From a virus, in the IMG/VR virus record IMGVR_UViG_3300046171_000086, positions 1 to 32,871 of that record: a DNA stretch of 32,871 bases, one strand, 5' to 3'. Of this stretch, positions 24,801-30,636 are shown piece after piece; within the stretch, counting starts at the first letter, position 1; each line of letters opens with the position of its first letter. The notes beneath the pieces are model-generated. The model was not told the DNA's origin. It was given only the letters and a program-made list of their open reading frames with translations, and searched no databases. The position numbers and the translations under genes are program-made.

Positions 24801-24847
24801 ACCAACAGCGACGGAGAGAACAAAGAGCGCAACGACGGTTTGAATAG
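18866..24847 (+). CDS. Giant internal virion/ejection protein, main body: PLxRFG-type polyvalent protein with HEMGH metallopeptidase motif
   Basis: This frame is open from 18662, and protein-like sequence (ADIVTLGLGGFGVGKNLLD...) precedes its first ATG at 18866, so 18866 is probably not a real start. From 18866 it encodes 1993 aa. Residues 30-350 are charged, Gln/Glu/Thr-rich helices and linkers. LETIAHEMGHVHQKAVFD contains HExxH (H935-H939), with a possible third ligand at E1009 (FSEWYADQ), indicating a zinc metallopeptidase. YAPLKRFGNYAGVLKS holds the PLxRFG signature (1272-1277) of large phage polyvalent proteins. The C-terminal third (TTQYRKYQLMMAWAYTNSAK, LGYMLAHAGIFAGAAGVPLV, then an Arg-rich tail) looks membrane-active and basic. 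It is probably carried in the virion and injected with DNA. Confidence 0.85.
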   Translation: MDPTSMLAGAFGGGAVSGVGGLRRPDRQGTEFAAEEAVRQAEEEVALQQQQEEEAQAEGLRRQAELSEQSRVRREAAQTFTPRAEFIKARQAEVNEQLEQDVRNPETEIGQDFETYLNEQGIFDPADVDKAAKSYLKSYQKDNDGTAQINQEYLSALDTHATKVAQAKEVVAQNPAVMDMDDESFATTAQQDPELYGVINTLRQAARQAETAEAIGAAATDADTTTQEATVDTPKKPTKREQLRTLATEVLGEDFEQNHPELSQLLADGKGIYSRGKGKKSRFETMLDKIVEEREAERNPVETAPPTDTTTGTTTEATPVQAEETTETPPVLEGMDARAVSYATQKLGPNWRTEQPQLVPVLEAKKYAGFQSNVDRLAAGRPAPTETAVAEPEQAPTETAVTEPEAATAVDNLFAQPLPAEVKLSTNEQKVFDVLNQAFQNNEQDDVIQSDGSLNPQRIADRAGLNSRQAAQTAITRLRPKIAKAYGLDQKQIKQRLAETRTKNVEAFDQNAADSEVELQELGDSMGTIASANQGARDGMAQEDQDFLDDMEETPIQEQTAGQRAAIQQEIDADIRADKAYKPAQETWDNGFEADVENEADRISFETLDAGSRFEWLHYFTEYNRGNFGVDELSQYYDDIRADYIRDNQNAELEATDEVGQIESRTDTQETGPVDGEVREEGSPATEGQTQEDSEQLTPEAQNQEDTDQLTAEQFKERAANVKVTTKKKRRVVKPPKNPEEAPEAKRKAEEPELAAVDAVAEKLGGEVVYQQGEIALVRGYSAQTGAPVYSAAKGSMFTNVDVESYNGDQFTEEQLADLIKAKQDAEAEAQRVHEETPFVTYSNGLAFSENVTPEMQGVVQEWKDLLGLDVDVYVTTLDDAKADKLNYTGPLRAVGSGTLNSNERGSTRKLADGSHYIIFDAQASKVATLETIAHEMGHVHQKAVFDTASPEVQQALLDAHGEWLRSQTSATARDLVKSLRARKTGKTTEVGADIPFNKVGPYWKSFSEWYADQTSRWATTQKAPVTVVEKFFARLGKAMKSFYDKLANKQYLPNDAFVEYLDKVRDANLRDPMNDGAEFQSDAMAGSMDPTPQGQESNSRTAEWARSTFGDSGKQFVDDVSEVARQGADSLKFLHQFVREVKGRMPAAGTMYQAIKEADKTRQDIRRQVEAIAVRARELKPERLAAVNDFISKSTFYQKWGYDPQITGKTVTVDPVMAAAYKRLSAEEQGLVRDVFQHGENMRQRKQEVAKQLGVPDTFFSAAELEGPYAPLKRFGNYAGVLKSQALLDAEAANEQESTTASRKKIDEMKSSQEHYVVSFFDTMGAAKKFTEQNAENYAYAVPSQRTEDLMSDRVTNAEVFQRVLGALKAADNAQIDKGSKQAFADMIRDMYFDSLDERDARMSGAKRKNRAGYEQNMIRSFLSHARAEAAMISTMEHGAEINTALSEAQKQSDKDPEALKPVYNMLVSHYKDTLVYQDTAFQRIQDRIAALNSVYMLTSSVGYHITNATQPAMVTVPRLAGDFGDYAGAWNKLTKGYKISLKASKMTKTLETEIDLEQAPPQYRALLEELQLRNLLDVGMEEDLSSFDRFNTGYEELNVLSDKLGKVTHKLYQVARYVEAQNRISSAIAAYDMASANPQVAKRQGMTPAEYAISVVEDTQGNFSRMDAPLVIKKLPKLTTQYRKYQLMMAWAYTNSAKQAFKGESPEMRAMGGRTLGYMLAHAGIFAGAAGVPLVSTIAPYVLAAVNGEDEPQDLERWIRANVDGVMGDVLARGAFNFIGLDMNTKLSQAKIFDPFPYLEYDVSEDGIKDLVFNIAAGPAGTTMINFTRSAEYFGQGDVLKGIEYMVPKGIRTAVESYRIATEGVSFKNGDVVVDPREVDVKSLFINALGLPASDINKIKWTRSQQYELEQYFSEETSRMRREYIDAKSANHRGKMSEIRTEFRELQDAKDRVRPFFGRDRKTLRRQSVSSLIRAPYQQRRREQRAQRRFE

Positions 24848-24894
24848 AGTTACCTCGCCAAGTCACGACCCTTCTCCCAGTCTGTGACTCCCCT

Positions 24895-24932
24895 AGGCCC
24901 GGCTTGTCTCCTTTCAGGTCGGGCCTTTTTTT
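24895..24932 (+). terminator. Rho-independent terminator after the late operon
   Basis: AGGCCCG (24895-24901) pairs perfectly with CGGGCCT (24920-24926) around an 18-nt loop that can extend the stem by a few G-U/C-G pairs, and is followed by seven T (24926-24932). It sits 48 nt after the giant virion gene and ends late transcription before attP. Its T-run merges into the first arm-type repeat. Confidence 0.85.
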
Positions 24933-24952
24933 GGGTAACATTTTGGGTAACA
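24929..24952 (+). repeat. Tandem 12-bp repeat, left candidate integrase arm site
   Basis: Two back-to-back copies of TTTTGGGTAACA. The same tandem pair occurs in the same orientation at 25093-25116. The two pairs bracket the tRNA-like core at 25007-25027 at 54 and 65 nt, the geometry of arm-type integrase binding sites around an attP core. Confidence 0.7.
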
Positions 24953-25006
24953 TTTGTAATTTATAACTTGTTAAGTAGTTGTTATTAAACGCGTTAACAG
25001 ATATAA

Positions 25007-25027
25007 CGAATCCCTGTCTGTCCGCCA
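25007..25027 (+). other. attP core: copy of the 3' end of a tRNA-Ser gene
   Basis: The 21 nt parse exactly as a tRNA 3' end: CGAAT from the T loop, CCCTG as the 3' T-stem strand, TCTGTCC as the 3' acceptor strand, discriminator G, then CCA. A G discriminator before CCA with this T arm is typical of bacterial tRNA-Ser. No other part of a tRNA lies upstream, so this is not a tRNA gene but a phage-borne identity segment that would restore the host tRNA-Ser after integration. It lies 133 nt before the integrase start and between two tandem repeat pairs. Confidence 0.8.
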
Positions 25028-25092
25028 CATTCCTCATAGTTTAGTCAATAAAAACAGAGTCTTAGGTAGCCACGTACCCCAACGTGTGCTTA

Positions 25093-25116
25093 TTTTGGGT
25101 AACATTTTGGGTAACA
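25093..25116 (+). repeat. Tandem 12-bp repeat, right candidate integrase arm site
   Basis: Two copies of TTTTGGGTAACA followed by TTTTG, the same unit and orientation as 24929-24952. It lies between the attP core and the integrase start codon, so integrase bound here could also repress its own transcription. Confidence 0.7.
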
Positions 25117-25159
25117 TTTTGTACTTGTGTGGTGGCGGATTTGTGATTATCACTGGCGG

Positions 25160-26410
25160 ATGGCACTGACTTTACGAGGTAAGACATACTACTATACCAA
25201 GCGTGTCCCGAAGCGTTTCGCGGCTTGGGATAAGCGTAAGTTCGTCAAGGTGTGTCTGAAGACAGATAGCCAGAGCGAAGCCCTCCGTAAGATTCCTGAT
25301 GTAGAAGAGAACCTGCACAACTACTGGGTCGCACTGTGCGGCGGCACCGGTGACGCGGATAAATACGAGGCTATGGTCAAGGTCGCCGCATCCCGTGGCG
25401 TACGGTATCGTCCTGAAAACGAGTTAATGGATAGAGGGCTAGAGGAAGTTCTACGTCGTATTGAAGCGTTGAATCCAAGTGAGGCCGACGATCCTGTGGT
25501 CAGTGGTGCGGTACTCGGGTCAATCAAAAGGCCGACAATCAAGCTGTCGCAGATAAGTGAAATGTACTTTGAGCTACAGAAAGATACGTTGCTGGGTAAG
25601 TCAGAAGATCAGATACGACGGTGGAAGAACCCACGTAAGAAAGCCTTTAAGAACTTAATCGCACTGCTAGGTGATGTGGATATGGCGAGTGTAGAGCGCG
25701 ACGATGCGCTTGAGTTCCGCGACTGGTGGCAGAACCGAATCGTAGACGAGAAACTTACAGCCAACAGCGCCAACAAAGACATGACGTACATCTCAGCATC
25801 GTTCCAGACGTTGATAGACAGGAAGCGACTGCCGCTACAGAACCAGTTTAAGGGGCTAAGGTTTCAGGAAAAGGATAACCCAAGGCCACCTTTCTCACTG
25901 GATTGGATAGGCGATAAGCTACTTACAGTTGATGGGCCGAACGACGAAGCTAGAGATATATTCCTCACGCTGATAAACACGGGGTGTCGTCCTGCGGAAG
26001 TGGCGGGGTTGTTACCGGAAGATATTTGTCTGACGCACAATGTGCCTCATATAAAGGTACGGCCTAATTCGTACAGGGACTTAAAGAACGCGGCATCTAA
26101 ACGTGACCTGCCACTGGTGGGCATATCTCTGACCGCTATGCGCAGACACCCTGATGGGTTTCCACGATACGCAGGTAAAGATCGGTTCTCTGATGATATG
26201 AATAGGTACTTGAGGCAGAAGGGGTTGCTGGAGAGCGAGGAGCATACTGTCTATGGCTTACGACATAGCTTCGAGGATAGGTTGTTAAGTCTTGATGTGC
26301 CAGATCGCTTAGCCGCCGACCTTATGGGCCATGCTACACAGCGTGAGCGGTACGGCTCTGGGGCATCTCTTGTTCAAAAGCTGGAGGCACTTGACCGCCT
26401 CGCACTCTAA
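25160..26410 (+). CDS. int: Tyrosine-recombinase integrase
   Basis: I start at ATG 25160 (MALTLRGKTYYYTKRVPKRF, a usual opening for this family), giving 416 aa; an in-frame GTG at 25127 would add an unusual MWWRICDYHWR leader. The N-terminal part is an arm-binding domain and the core-binding helices lie around residues 125-235. The catalytic domain shows R277 (NTGCRPAEVAGL), YGLRHSFEDRL with R368 and H369, H391 (LMGHATQ) and nucleophile Y398 (RERYG). The usual first His of box II is Tyr365, a variant seen in this subfamily. It would join the attP at 25007-25027 to the host tRNA-Ser gene. Confidence 0.93.
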   Translation: MALTLRGKTYYYTKRVPKRFAAWDKRKFVKVCLKTDSQSEALRKIPDVEENLHNYWVALCGGTGDADKYEAMVKVAASRGVRYRPENELMDRGLEEVLRRIEALNPSEADDPVVSGAVLGSIKRPTIKLSQISEMYFELQKDTLLGKSEDQIRRWKNPRKKAFKNLIALLGDVDMASVERDDALEFRDWWQNRIVDEKLTANSANKDMTYISASFQTLIDRKRLPLQNQFKGLRFQEKDNPRPPFSLDWIGDKLLTVDGPNDEARDIFLTLINTGCRPAEVAGLLPEDICLTHNVPHIKVRPNSYRDLKNAASKRDLPLVGISLTAMRRHPDGFPRYAGKDRFSDDMNRYLRQKGLLESEEHTVYGLRHSFEDRLLSLDVPDRLAADLMGHATQRERYGSGASLVQKLEALDRLAL

Positions 26411-26519
26411 TGTGGTATATCAAAAACGCTTTCATCGCAGGCGTCGCCGTACGCTGGATTTTCTCCAACGCAGCGACGATACGCTCTGGCGGTATAGAAA
26501 GGTCAATGTCGTTAGTCAT
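26334..26519 (-). CDS. Small hypothetical protein, last gene of the minus-strand operon
   Basis: This 61-aa frame starts at an ATG that overlaps the stop of the preceding 57-aa gene by 8 nt, so translation would be coupled. MTNDIDLSIPPERIVAALEK is followed by a helical KIQRTATPAMKAFLIYHIRV and a polar tail. Its final 77 nt run antisense to the end of the integrase gene, an arrangement that lowers confidence but is tolerated at convergent phage operons. No homologue is recognised. Confidence 0.45.
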   Translation of the reverse strand: MTNDIDLSIPPERIVAALEKIQRTATPAMKAFLIYHIRVRGGQVPPAFEQEMPQSRTAHAV

Positions 26520-26685
26520 TGAGTGCTTCATCCATGGGTGGAAGTTTAGGTTCCAACATCTCTAGTAAGAATCCGATCTCTTCCAACTGCTGCTTTAGCC
26601 CCGGTTGGTTGTTGGACTCTGCGTTTCTCAGCATTGCCTCAACACGGTTTGTAAGAGTTTTCATTATCTGTACTGCTTCTGCCAT
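26512..26685 (-). CDS. Small helical protein downstream of the primase-helicase
   Basis: This 57-aa frame starts 6 nt after the primase-helicase stop (26691): MAEAVQIMKTLTNRVEAMLR, then NAESNNQPGLKQQLEEIGFL and LEMLEPKLPPMDEALND. Heptad hydrophobics across residues 1-45 suggest a helical hairpin or coiled coil. It has no strong Shine-Dalgarno and is probably translated by coupling from the gene above. Function is unknown; the operon context suggests a replication accessory. Confidence 0.6.
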   Translation of the reverse strand: MAEAVQIMKTLTNRVEAMLRNAESNNQPGLKQQLEEIGFLLEMLEPKLPPMDEALND

Positions 26686-26690
26686 TTTTA

Positions 26691-27605
26691 TTATCCGTCC
26701 AATTGGGTTTCAGTTACAACTCCTTCGTCTGTCTTGACGATTGACAGCGCCTTGCCGTCGAAGAACTTCAGGTACTTCAGTTCGTAGCAACGTGACTGAC
26801 CACTTGGCACGGTGGTTCCAGACCCCAGAGTGATCCGTGGGTTGAACGTACCGTCGGCTTGGTGGACTAGGTATCCTGCTCTATCCAGTTCCTCGCGGAT
26901 GGCGGCAGGGGCTACGCCATGTTCCTTACACCAGTCAGAGATTGCCTTAACTGTGACGTAGACCTTCTTGTCTTCCGTACACACACGGCCCACAGCAGGA
27001 CCGCGCATCATTTCCATGGGCTGTTCTTTGACCTTAGCACGGCTATCACCGAAGTGTTTCGTGATGATAAGACGACCGGGCAGTGTAGCGATGAACGCGG
27101 CTAGGTGTTCGCTGATGTCGAGGTTTGTTTCTTTACGGTTCTCGCGCATCTTGAGCACTTGTTGCATTGCCCACTGCTTCATGGCCTTCATGTCGAACGA
27201 GACAAGCCCTAGCTTCTCAGCGATCTTACCTGCGACCAACGCGGTGACGATGGTGTCTCTGTAGAAGCGTTCTTTGTTATCTTCCTCAGACTCAGGGTTA
27301 AACTTGCTCCGTGCCGATACTATCTGGCGGCGTACCCAGTCTTGGTTCTTGATAATGAAGCGGATGAACGGACGACAAGCCTCTCCGTACACGTTATCCA
27401 TGTGGTTCTCGATGAACTCTTGGGTGATGTCAGGGAACACGTTGTTCCTGTAGTCCGCAGGTAACGACACCTCAAAGAAACGTAGTTGCGTGGCTTCAAC
27501 TCTATAACCAGCAGGTAGTTTGCTGATGCTCTCCATGATCGAGTCATTGGATGTGATGAAGCTATTTCTTGAACCACTGTCCGCCGACTGTGCTGAACTT
27601 GCCAT
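26691..27605 (-). CDS. Primase-helicase (DUF927 type), C-terminal part after second frame break
   Basis: This is the C-terminal third of the replicative primase-helicase. The usable sequence begins at NSFITSNDSIMESISKLPAG, the sensor-1-like motif that follows Walker B in DUF927 helicases. The first 14 or so residues of the open frame (MASSAQSADSGSR) are the wrong frame of the upstream segment. It continues with an arginine-rich helicase end and a helical C-terminal domain (KEHGVAPAAIREELDRAGYL, ending TETQLDG) that may be winged-helix. The break lies at AAA (27565-27567, read as TTT on the plus strand). With one A fewer the protein reads QWFKNSFITSND without interruption. Confidence 0.8.
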   Translation of the reverse strand: MASSAQSADSGSRNSFITSNDSIMESISKLPAGYRVEATQLRFFEVSLPADYRNNVFPDITQEFIENHMDNVYGEACRPFIRFIIKNQDWVRRQIVSARSKFNPESEEDNKERFYRDTIVTALVAGKIAEKLGLVSFDMKAMKQWAMQQVLKMRENRKETNLDISEHLAAFIATLPGRLIITKHFGDSRAKVKEQPMEMMRGPAVGRVCTEDKKVYVTVKAISDWCKEHGVAPAAIREELDRAGYLVHQADGTFNPRITLGSGTTVPSGQSRCYELKYLKFFDGKALSIVKTDEGVVTETQLDG

Positions 27606-27915
27606 TGGTGCCTAGACGCTCTTTGTCACGACCGTTGGCCAGTGCGTAGCCTGTTCGGGTAAGCTCGTCAGGCGATCTGCCAGAGAACTCGTCGAGTAGC
27701 ATAGGTACTGAACCCATGATGGCGATACGTTTGATAGCCGCGTTGAGTGTTGAGCCTTGTTCACCGGTCTGTCTCTCCATGTACTCTGGGTTGCCGTAGA
27801 AGCCACATGCGATCTTGGCGGCGGTAGACTTACCTGTACCCCCATGCCCTGTGAATGCCAGAGGTAGGCCGTGCCAGTTACTTGATCCCATCAACTCAAC
27901 AAGGGCTGAACCCAT
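27562..27915 (-). CDS. Primase-helicase (DUF927 type), ATPase core segment in a shifted frame
   Basis: This segment carries the ATPase heart: LAFTGHGGTGKSTAAKIACG (Walker A, GHGGTGKS) and IMGSVPMLLDEFSGRSPDEL (Walker B, LLDEF). It begins in frame as FALCHSMGSALVELMGSSNW, upstream of the ATG at 27915, so that ATG is not a true start. It ends prematurely at GGQWFKK. The frames on both sides are identical to each other and differ from this one, so one missing and one extra base flank it. The motif content shows that this frame, not its neighbours, is the coding one here. Confidence 0.8.
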   Translation of the reverse strand: MGSALVELMGSSNWHGLPLAFTGHGGTGKSTAAKIACGFYGNPEYMERQTGEQGSTLNAAIKRIAIMGSVPMLLDEFSGRSPDELTRTGYALANGRDKERLGTNGKFSTVGGQWFKK

Positions 27916-29639
27916 TGAGTGACACAGTGCGAAACTGGAACGGTTCCTGCGCCGGGGCGGTTGTACAGCTTGTCTATGTTAGCCACCCACTCTTCGAGTG
28001 TACCACTACGACCGAAGTCTTGGGCTATGTCGGTTGGGATGGCAGGGTCACACAGAACCTCGTGCTCGTCGTCGACGGTGAGCAGCTTCGTACCAATGAC
28101 GAAACCCGTACGATCCTTCAGCCAACCAAACTGTGTGAATGTCTTAGTCTCGATACGCCAAGCCTGTAACGTCTCAATCAGTCCTTCAGCAAACTCTGCC
28201 ATATAATTCCTCGCATTCTTAGAGCGAGTGAGAAACACCTCGTAAGATGCCAGTGTCTTGGCCATCATATCGGTAGAGGCTAACTCGGACATGGGCATAA
28301 AGAACTCACGCCACTTGCCGTTCTTCTCAAGTGCTCGCCAGTGGATTACCCAAGTACCTTCAGAGTCTTGGATACGGTTAATCGGGTAGATGAATGAGCG
28401 ACAAAAGGGCGTCCAATGTACGACACCGTCTTCATCTATGTATGAACGAGACAACGCAGAACCGTTCCAACGGTAGCCAGACTGCGGCCAGTACGGGATG
28501 GTCTGCCCCTCAATGACTGACCCCGTCGCCGTCGTGGAGGTATCAACTTCGTCGTCAGCGTCAACGCTAGGCTCAGCGACGGACTCGGCTTCTTCTGTAA
28601 AGCCCAGTTGTAGGGGGAACTTACACTTATCTTTGAACGGACAGTCAGCCATACAGCCAACGTGCCGATCCATCTCGACACAGGACGTCGGGCCAACGCT
28701 CCACTCGTCGATCTTCTCTTGGGTTTCTATCTGGGAGTAGCCTTCGTAGCCCTGACTCCACTCATGTATCTTAGCTTCGCCATCCGTACAAAACTTCACG
28801 ACACCTATAGCACGATGCCAGTGAGGTTCCGGTATGTTGCCTCCGCTATCCCTAAACTCACGTACAGCCGCACAGTTTCGCGCTACAGCCTCCGCGTCGC
28901 TATCAGGGTAGTCCCCTAGGGCGGCGGCGAACGGATTCACACCGGCGGCTTTGCGCGTCGTAGGAGCAGGTTGTACGTTGTTGTCTTTTATAAAGTTAAC
29001 AAGCGCCGACCGCACCTTATCAACTGAGTAAACCTTTCCCTGCTTGAGTAGTTCAACAGGGCGAGGTGGGTCATACTTTCTATTGTGCACACCGATTGGA
29101 CGCAGGATGCGAGCCGTGTCGCTGTCTACTGCGCGGTCTGCTTTGATACCAAGGTGCATGGTAATGTCGCGCTTCATAGCGGACAGTTCTTCCCACACGT
29201 CCGTGGTTATATCTTCGTCTAAGTGGATGTAGCTGTGGTAGCCACCGCCAGAATTAACGATTGAAGGGGTTAGACGTAGGGTTTTCGCAAGTTCAATGAC
29301 GCCCTCGAACGCCTCGTCCTTGGTGTCGTAAGCATCTTTCTTGTCTACATCGACATCGAAATCGTCAAACAGTGACCGACAGGCCACTACGTTTTCTTGA
29401 GTACGAATGCGCCGTTTGCCGGACTTCTCGTCTGTGTACCAGTCGCCGAATGAGTTTACTCCGAAGTAGACGGTCTCTCCTTTACCGTCGAAAAACAAAG
29501 CTGCTCTAGCTGCCTCTTCCGCGCTGGGGTAATTCTTCCATTTGAACCATGTACCACCGTCGTCCTTTATCTGAACAAGACCAAGGACAGTCTGCCCTTG
29601 CGACGGTAGCACTAGCTTTAGGAACTCTAATGTACCCAT
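27891..29639 (-). CDS. Replicative primase-helicase: AEP primase domain plus start of the DUF927 helicase (frame broken near its 3' end)
   Basis: The open frame is 582 aa. Residues about 1-200 form an archaeo-eukaryotic-type primase: FDDFDVDVD gives the metal-binding Asp pair (D95/D97), NSGGGYHSYIHL the conserved His (H135), and DSDTARILRPIGVHNRK the Arg-rich nucleotide-binding end. A PriCT-like helical domain with a zinc-like cluster (SCVEMDRHVGCMADCPFKDK, then C) follows at about 250-350. From about 410 the DUF927 helicase begins. At residue ~570 the reading derails (PGAGTVPV|SHCVTQW...). Adding one T to TTT (27932-27934) restores VFALCHSMGSALVELMG. The intact protein would be about 982 aa, synthesising primers and unwinding DNA at the phage fork. 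Confidence 0.88.
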   Translation of the reverse strand: MGTLEFLKLVLPSQGQTVLGLVQIKDDGGTWFKWKNYPSAEEAARAALFFDGKGETVYFGVNSFGDWYTDEKSGKRRIRTQENVVACRSLFDDFDVDVDKKDAYDTKDEAFEGVIELAKTLRLTPSIVNSGGGYHSYIHLDEDITTDVWEELSAMKRDITMHLGIKADRAVDSDTARILRPIGVHNRKYDPPRPVELLKQGKVYSVDKVRSALVNFIKDNNVQPAPTTRKAAGVNPFAAALGDYPDSDAEAVARNCAAVREFRDSGGNIPEPHWHRAIGVVKFCTDGEAKIHEWSQGYEGYSQIETQEKIDEWSVGPTSCVEMDRHVGCMADCPFKDKCKFPLQLGFTEEAESVAEPSVDADDEVDTSTTATGSVIEGQTIPYWPQSGYRWNGSALSRSYIDEDGVVHWTPFCRSFIYPINRIQDSEGTWVIHWRALEKNGKWREFFMPMSELASTDMMAKTLASYEVFLTRSKNARNYMAEFAEGLIETLQAWRIETKTFTQFGWLKDRTGFVIGTKLLTVDDEHEVLCDPAIPTDIAQDFGRSGTLEEWVANIDKLYNRPGAGTVPVSHCVTQWVQPLLS

Positions 29640-29675
29640 GCCGTTACCTATTATGTTGACGGGTTAACAGTTAAA

Positions 29676-29697
29676 TAACGGGGGCGAACCCCCGTTA
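29676..29697 (-). terminator. Strong UUCG-loop hairpin between SSB-like and primase genes
   Basis: On the minus strand a perfect 9-bp stem (TAACGGGGG with CCCCCGTTA) closes a TTCG tetraloop, in the 75-nt gap after the SSB-like gene. Only a weak T-tract (TTATTTAA) follows, so it may be a partial terminator or attenuator, or a 3' stabiliser giving more SSB than primase from one transcript. Confidence 0.6.
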
Positions 29698-29714
29698 CTC
29701 GCGATCATCATGCG

Positions 29715-30623
29715 CTAGTCGTCGAAGTCGAGATTATCTAGCGCTTCGTCGATACTGTCGTAGTCGTCAACTTTTGCAGGTTCTGGCTTCGGTTCTGGCT
29801 TAGCGGCCACCACTGGCTCAGGCTCAGGCTCTGGTGCAGGCTTGGGCTTAGGCGCTTCTATCTTAGGCGCAGGTGCCGCCGCTCTGTGCTCCACCTCGGT
29901 TGTGATCGGGTTGTTTACCCCTGTGATCTGAGTGATTGTTTCTTCCTCGTCCACAAGAACCGCCTCGATCTCTTCAAGCTCGGGTGCCTCAACAAACCGT
30001 ACGGCCTTAAACGTCAGCGCAGGGTGTGCGACATTGTAGTCGAAGCCGATCTTAGTGACCACGTGATGTGGTTCTACACCCCGCTTGGCTAACTGCTGTC
30101 CGTACTGGCCTAAGGTTTTGAGAGACGCCGCAGGTACACGTAGCAACATAGGGTCATTCAGTTGATCTGGTGGTGCAATCGCTAGGCGCATGGAGTCGCC
30201 ACATGCCTTACCTTTACCGCCGTTGTCAGTGATACGAGAACCCCATTGGCTGTGTGGGCAAGCCGCACACTTCTTAGCCTGTGGCTGTTCAGCATCCGCC
30301 GCAGGAGCTATACCGTTGTTGGAGTAGCAAGTGGGCTTAGCCTGACTGCCTTCCTCGTAGCCACTATCGTAGTAAACCTTAGACTTGTTAGGGTTCACAG
30401 CTACGATAACTGTCTCTAGGAACGACGCAGGATCACCGTCCTCGCCCTTAGTTACAAGGGTGCGTTCGTCGCCACGGGTGACGTGGAAGACCTTACCTTT
30501 GATCGACACGTGGGGGAAACCGCCTACTGCAACCGCAGAAGCGAATACGTTATTGGTTTTTACTTTGCCCTGTAGGTGGGCAGGTAGTTTTGACGCTGTT
30601 ATAGCGACCATATCATTAGCCAT
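29715..30623 (-). CDS. Probable single-stranded-DNA-binding protein with Cys4 site and acidic tail
   Basis: The product is 302 aa, starting after AGAGGT. Residues 1-220 look like one compact domain (KVKTNNVFASAVAVGGFPHV, ISIKGKVFHVTRGDE..., ETVIVAVNPNKSKVYYDSGY). It contains four cysteines, C99, C119, C122 and C141 (CAACPHSQWG, KACGDSMR), spaced to bind zinc, as in T4 gp32-like proteins. A Pro/Glu/Ala linker (KPKPAPEPEPEPVVAAKPEP) leads to a strongly acidic tip (VDDYDSIDEALDNLDFDD), the partner-binding tail typical of SSBs. The position between a helicase and a primase supports this. I do not recognise a named Pfam family, so the assignment rests on architecture. Confidence 0.65.
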   Translation of the reverse strand: MANDMVAITASKLPAHLQGKVKTNNVFASAVAVGGFPHVSIKGKVFHVTRGDERTLVTKGEDGDPASFLETVIVAVNPNKSKVYYDSGYEEGSQAKPTCYSNNGIAPAADAEQPQAKKCAACPHSQWGSRITDNGGKGKACGDSMRLAIAPPDQLNDPMLLRVPAASLKTLGQYGQQLAKRGVEPHHVVTKIGFDYNVAHPALTFKAVRFVEAPELEEIEAVLVDEEETITQITGVNNPITTEVEHRAAAPAPKIEAPKPKPAPEPEPEPVVAAKPEPKPEPAKVDDYDSIDEALDNLDFDD

Positions 30624-30636
30624 AAGAATACCTCTT

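Noticed and set aside
25007-25027. A tRNA gene
   Set aside because: Only the 3' 21 nt of a tRNA-Ser are present; no D-arm, anticodon arm or variable arm lies upstream, so it is an attachment core, not a gene.
24789-25037. 82-aa open frame on the minus strand
   Set aside because: It crosses the terminator, an arm repeat and the attP core, has no ribosome site, and its sequence is the antisense of non-coding DNA and the end of the giant gene.
24929-25116. CRISPR array
   Set aside because: The repeats are 12-bp units in two tandem pairs without regular spacers, flanking a tRNA-like core beside an integrase; arm-type sites fit better.
27565-27934. Intron or intein explaining the split primase-helicase
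   Set aside because: Nothing is inserted between the pieces; motifs are contiguous and single-base changes restore the frame, so no intervening element is needed.
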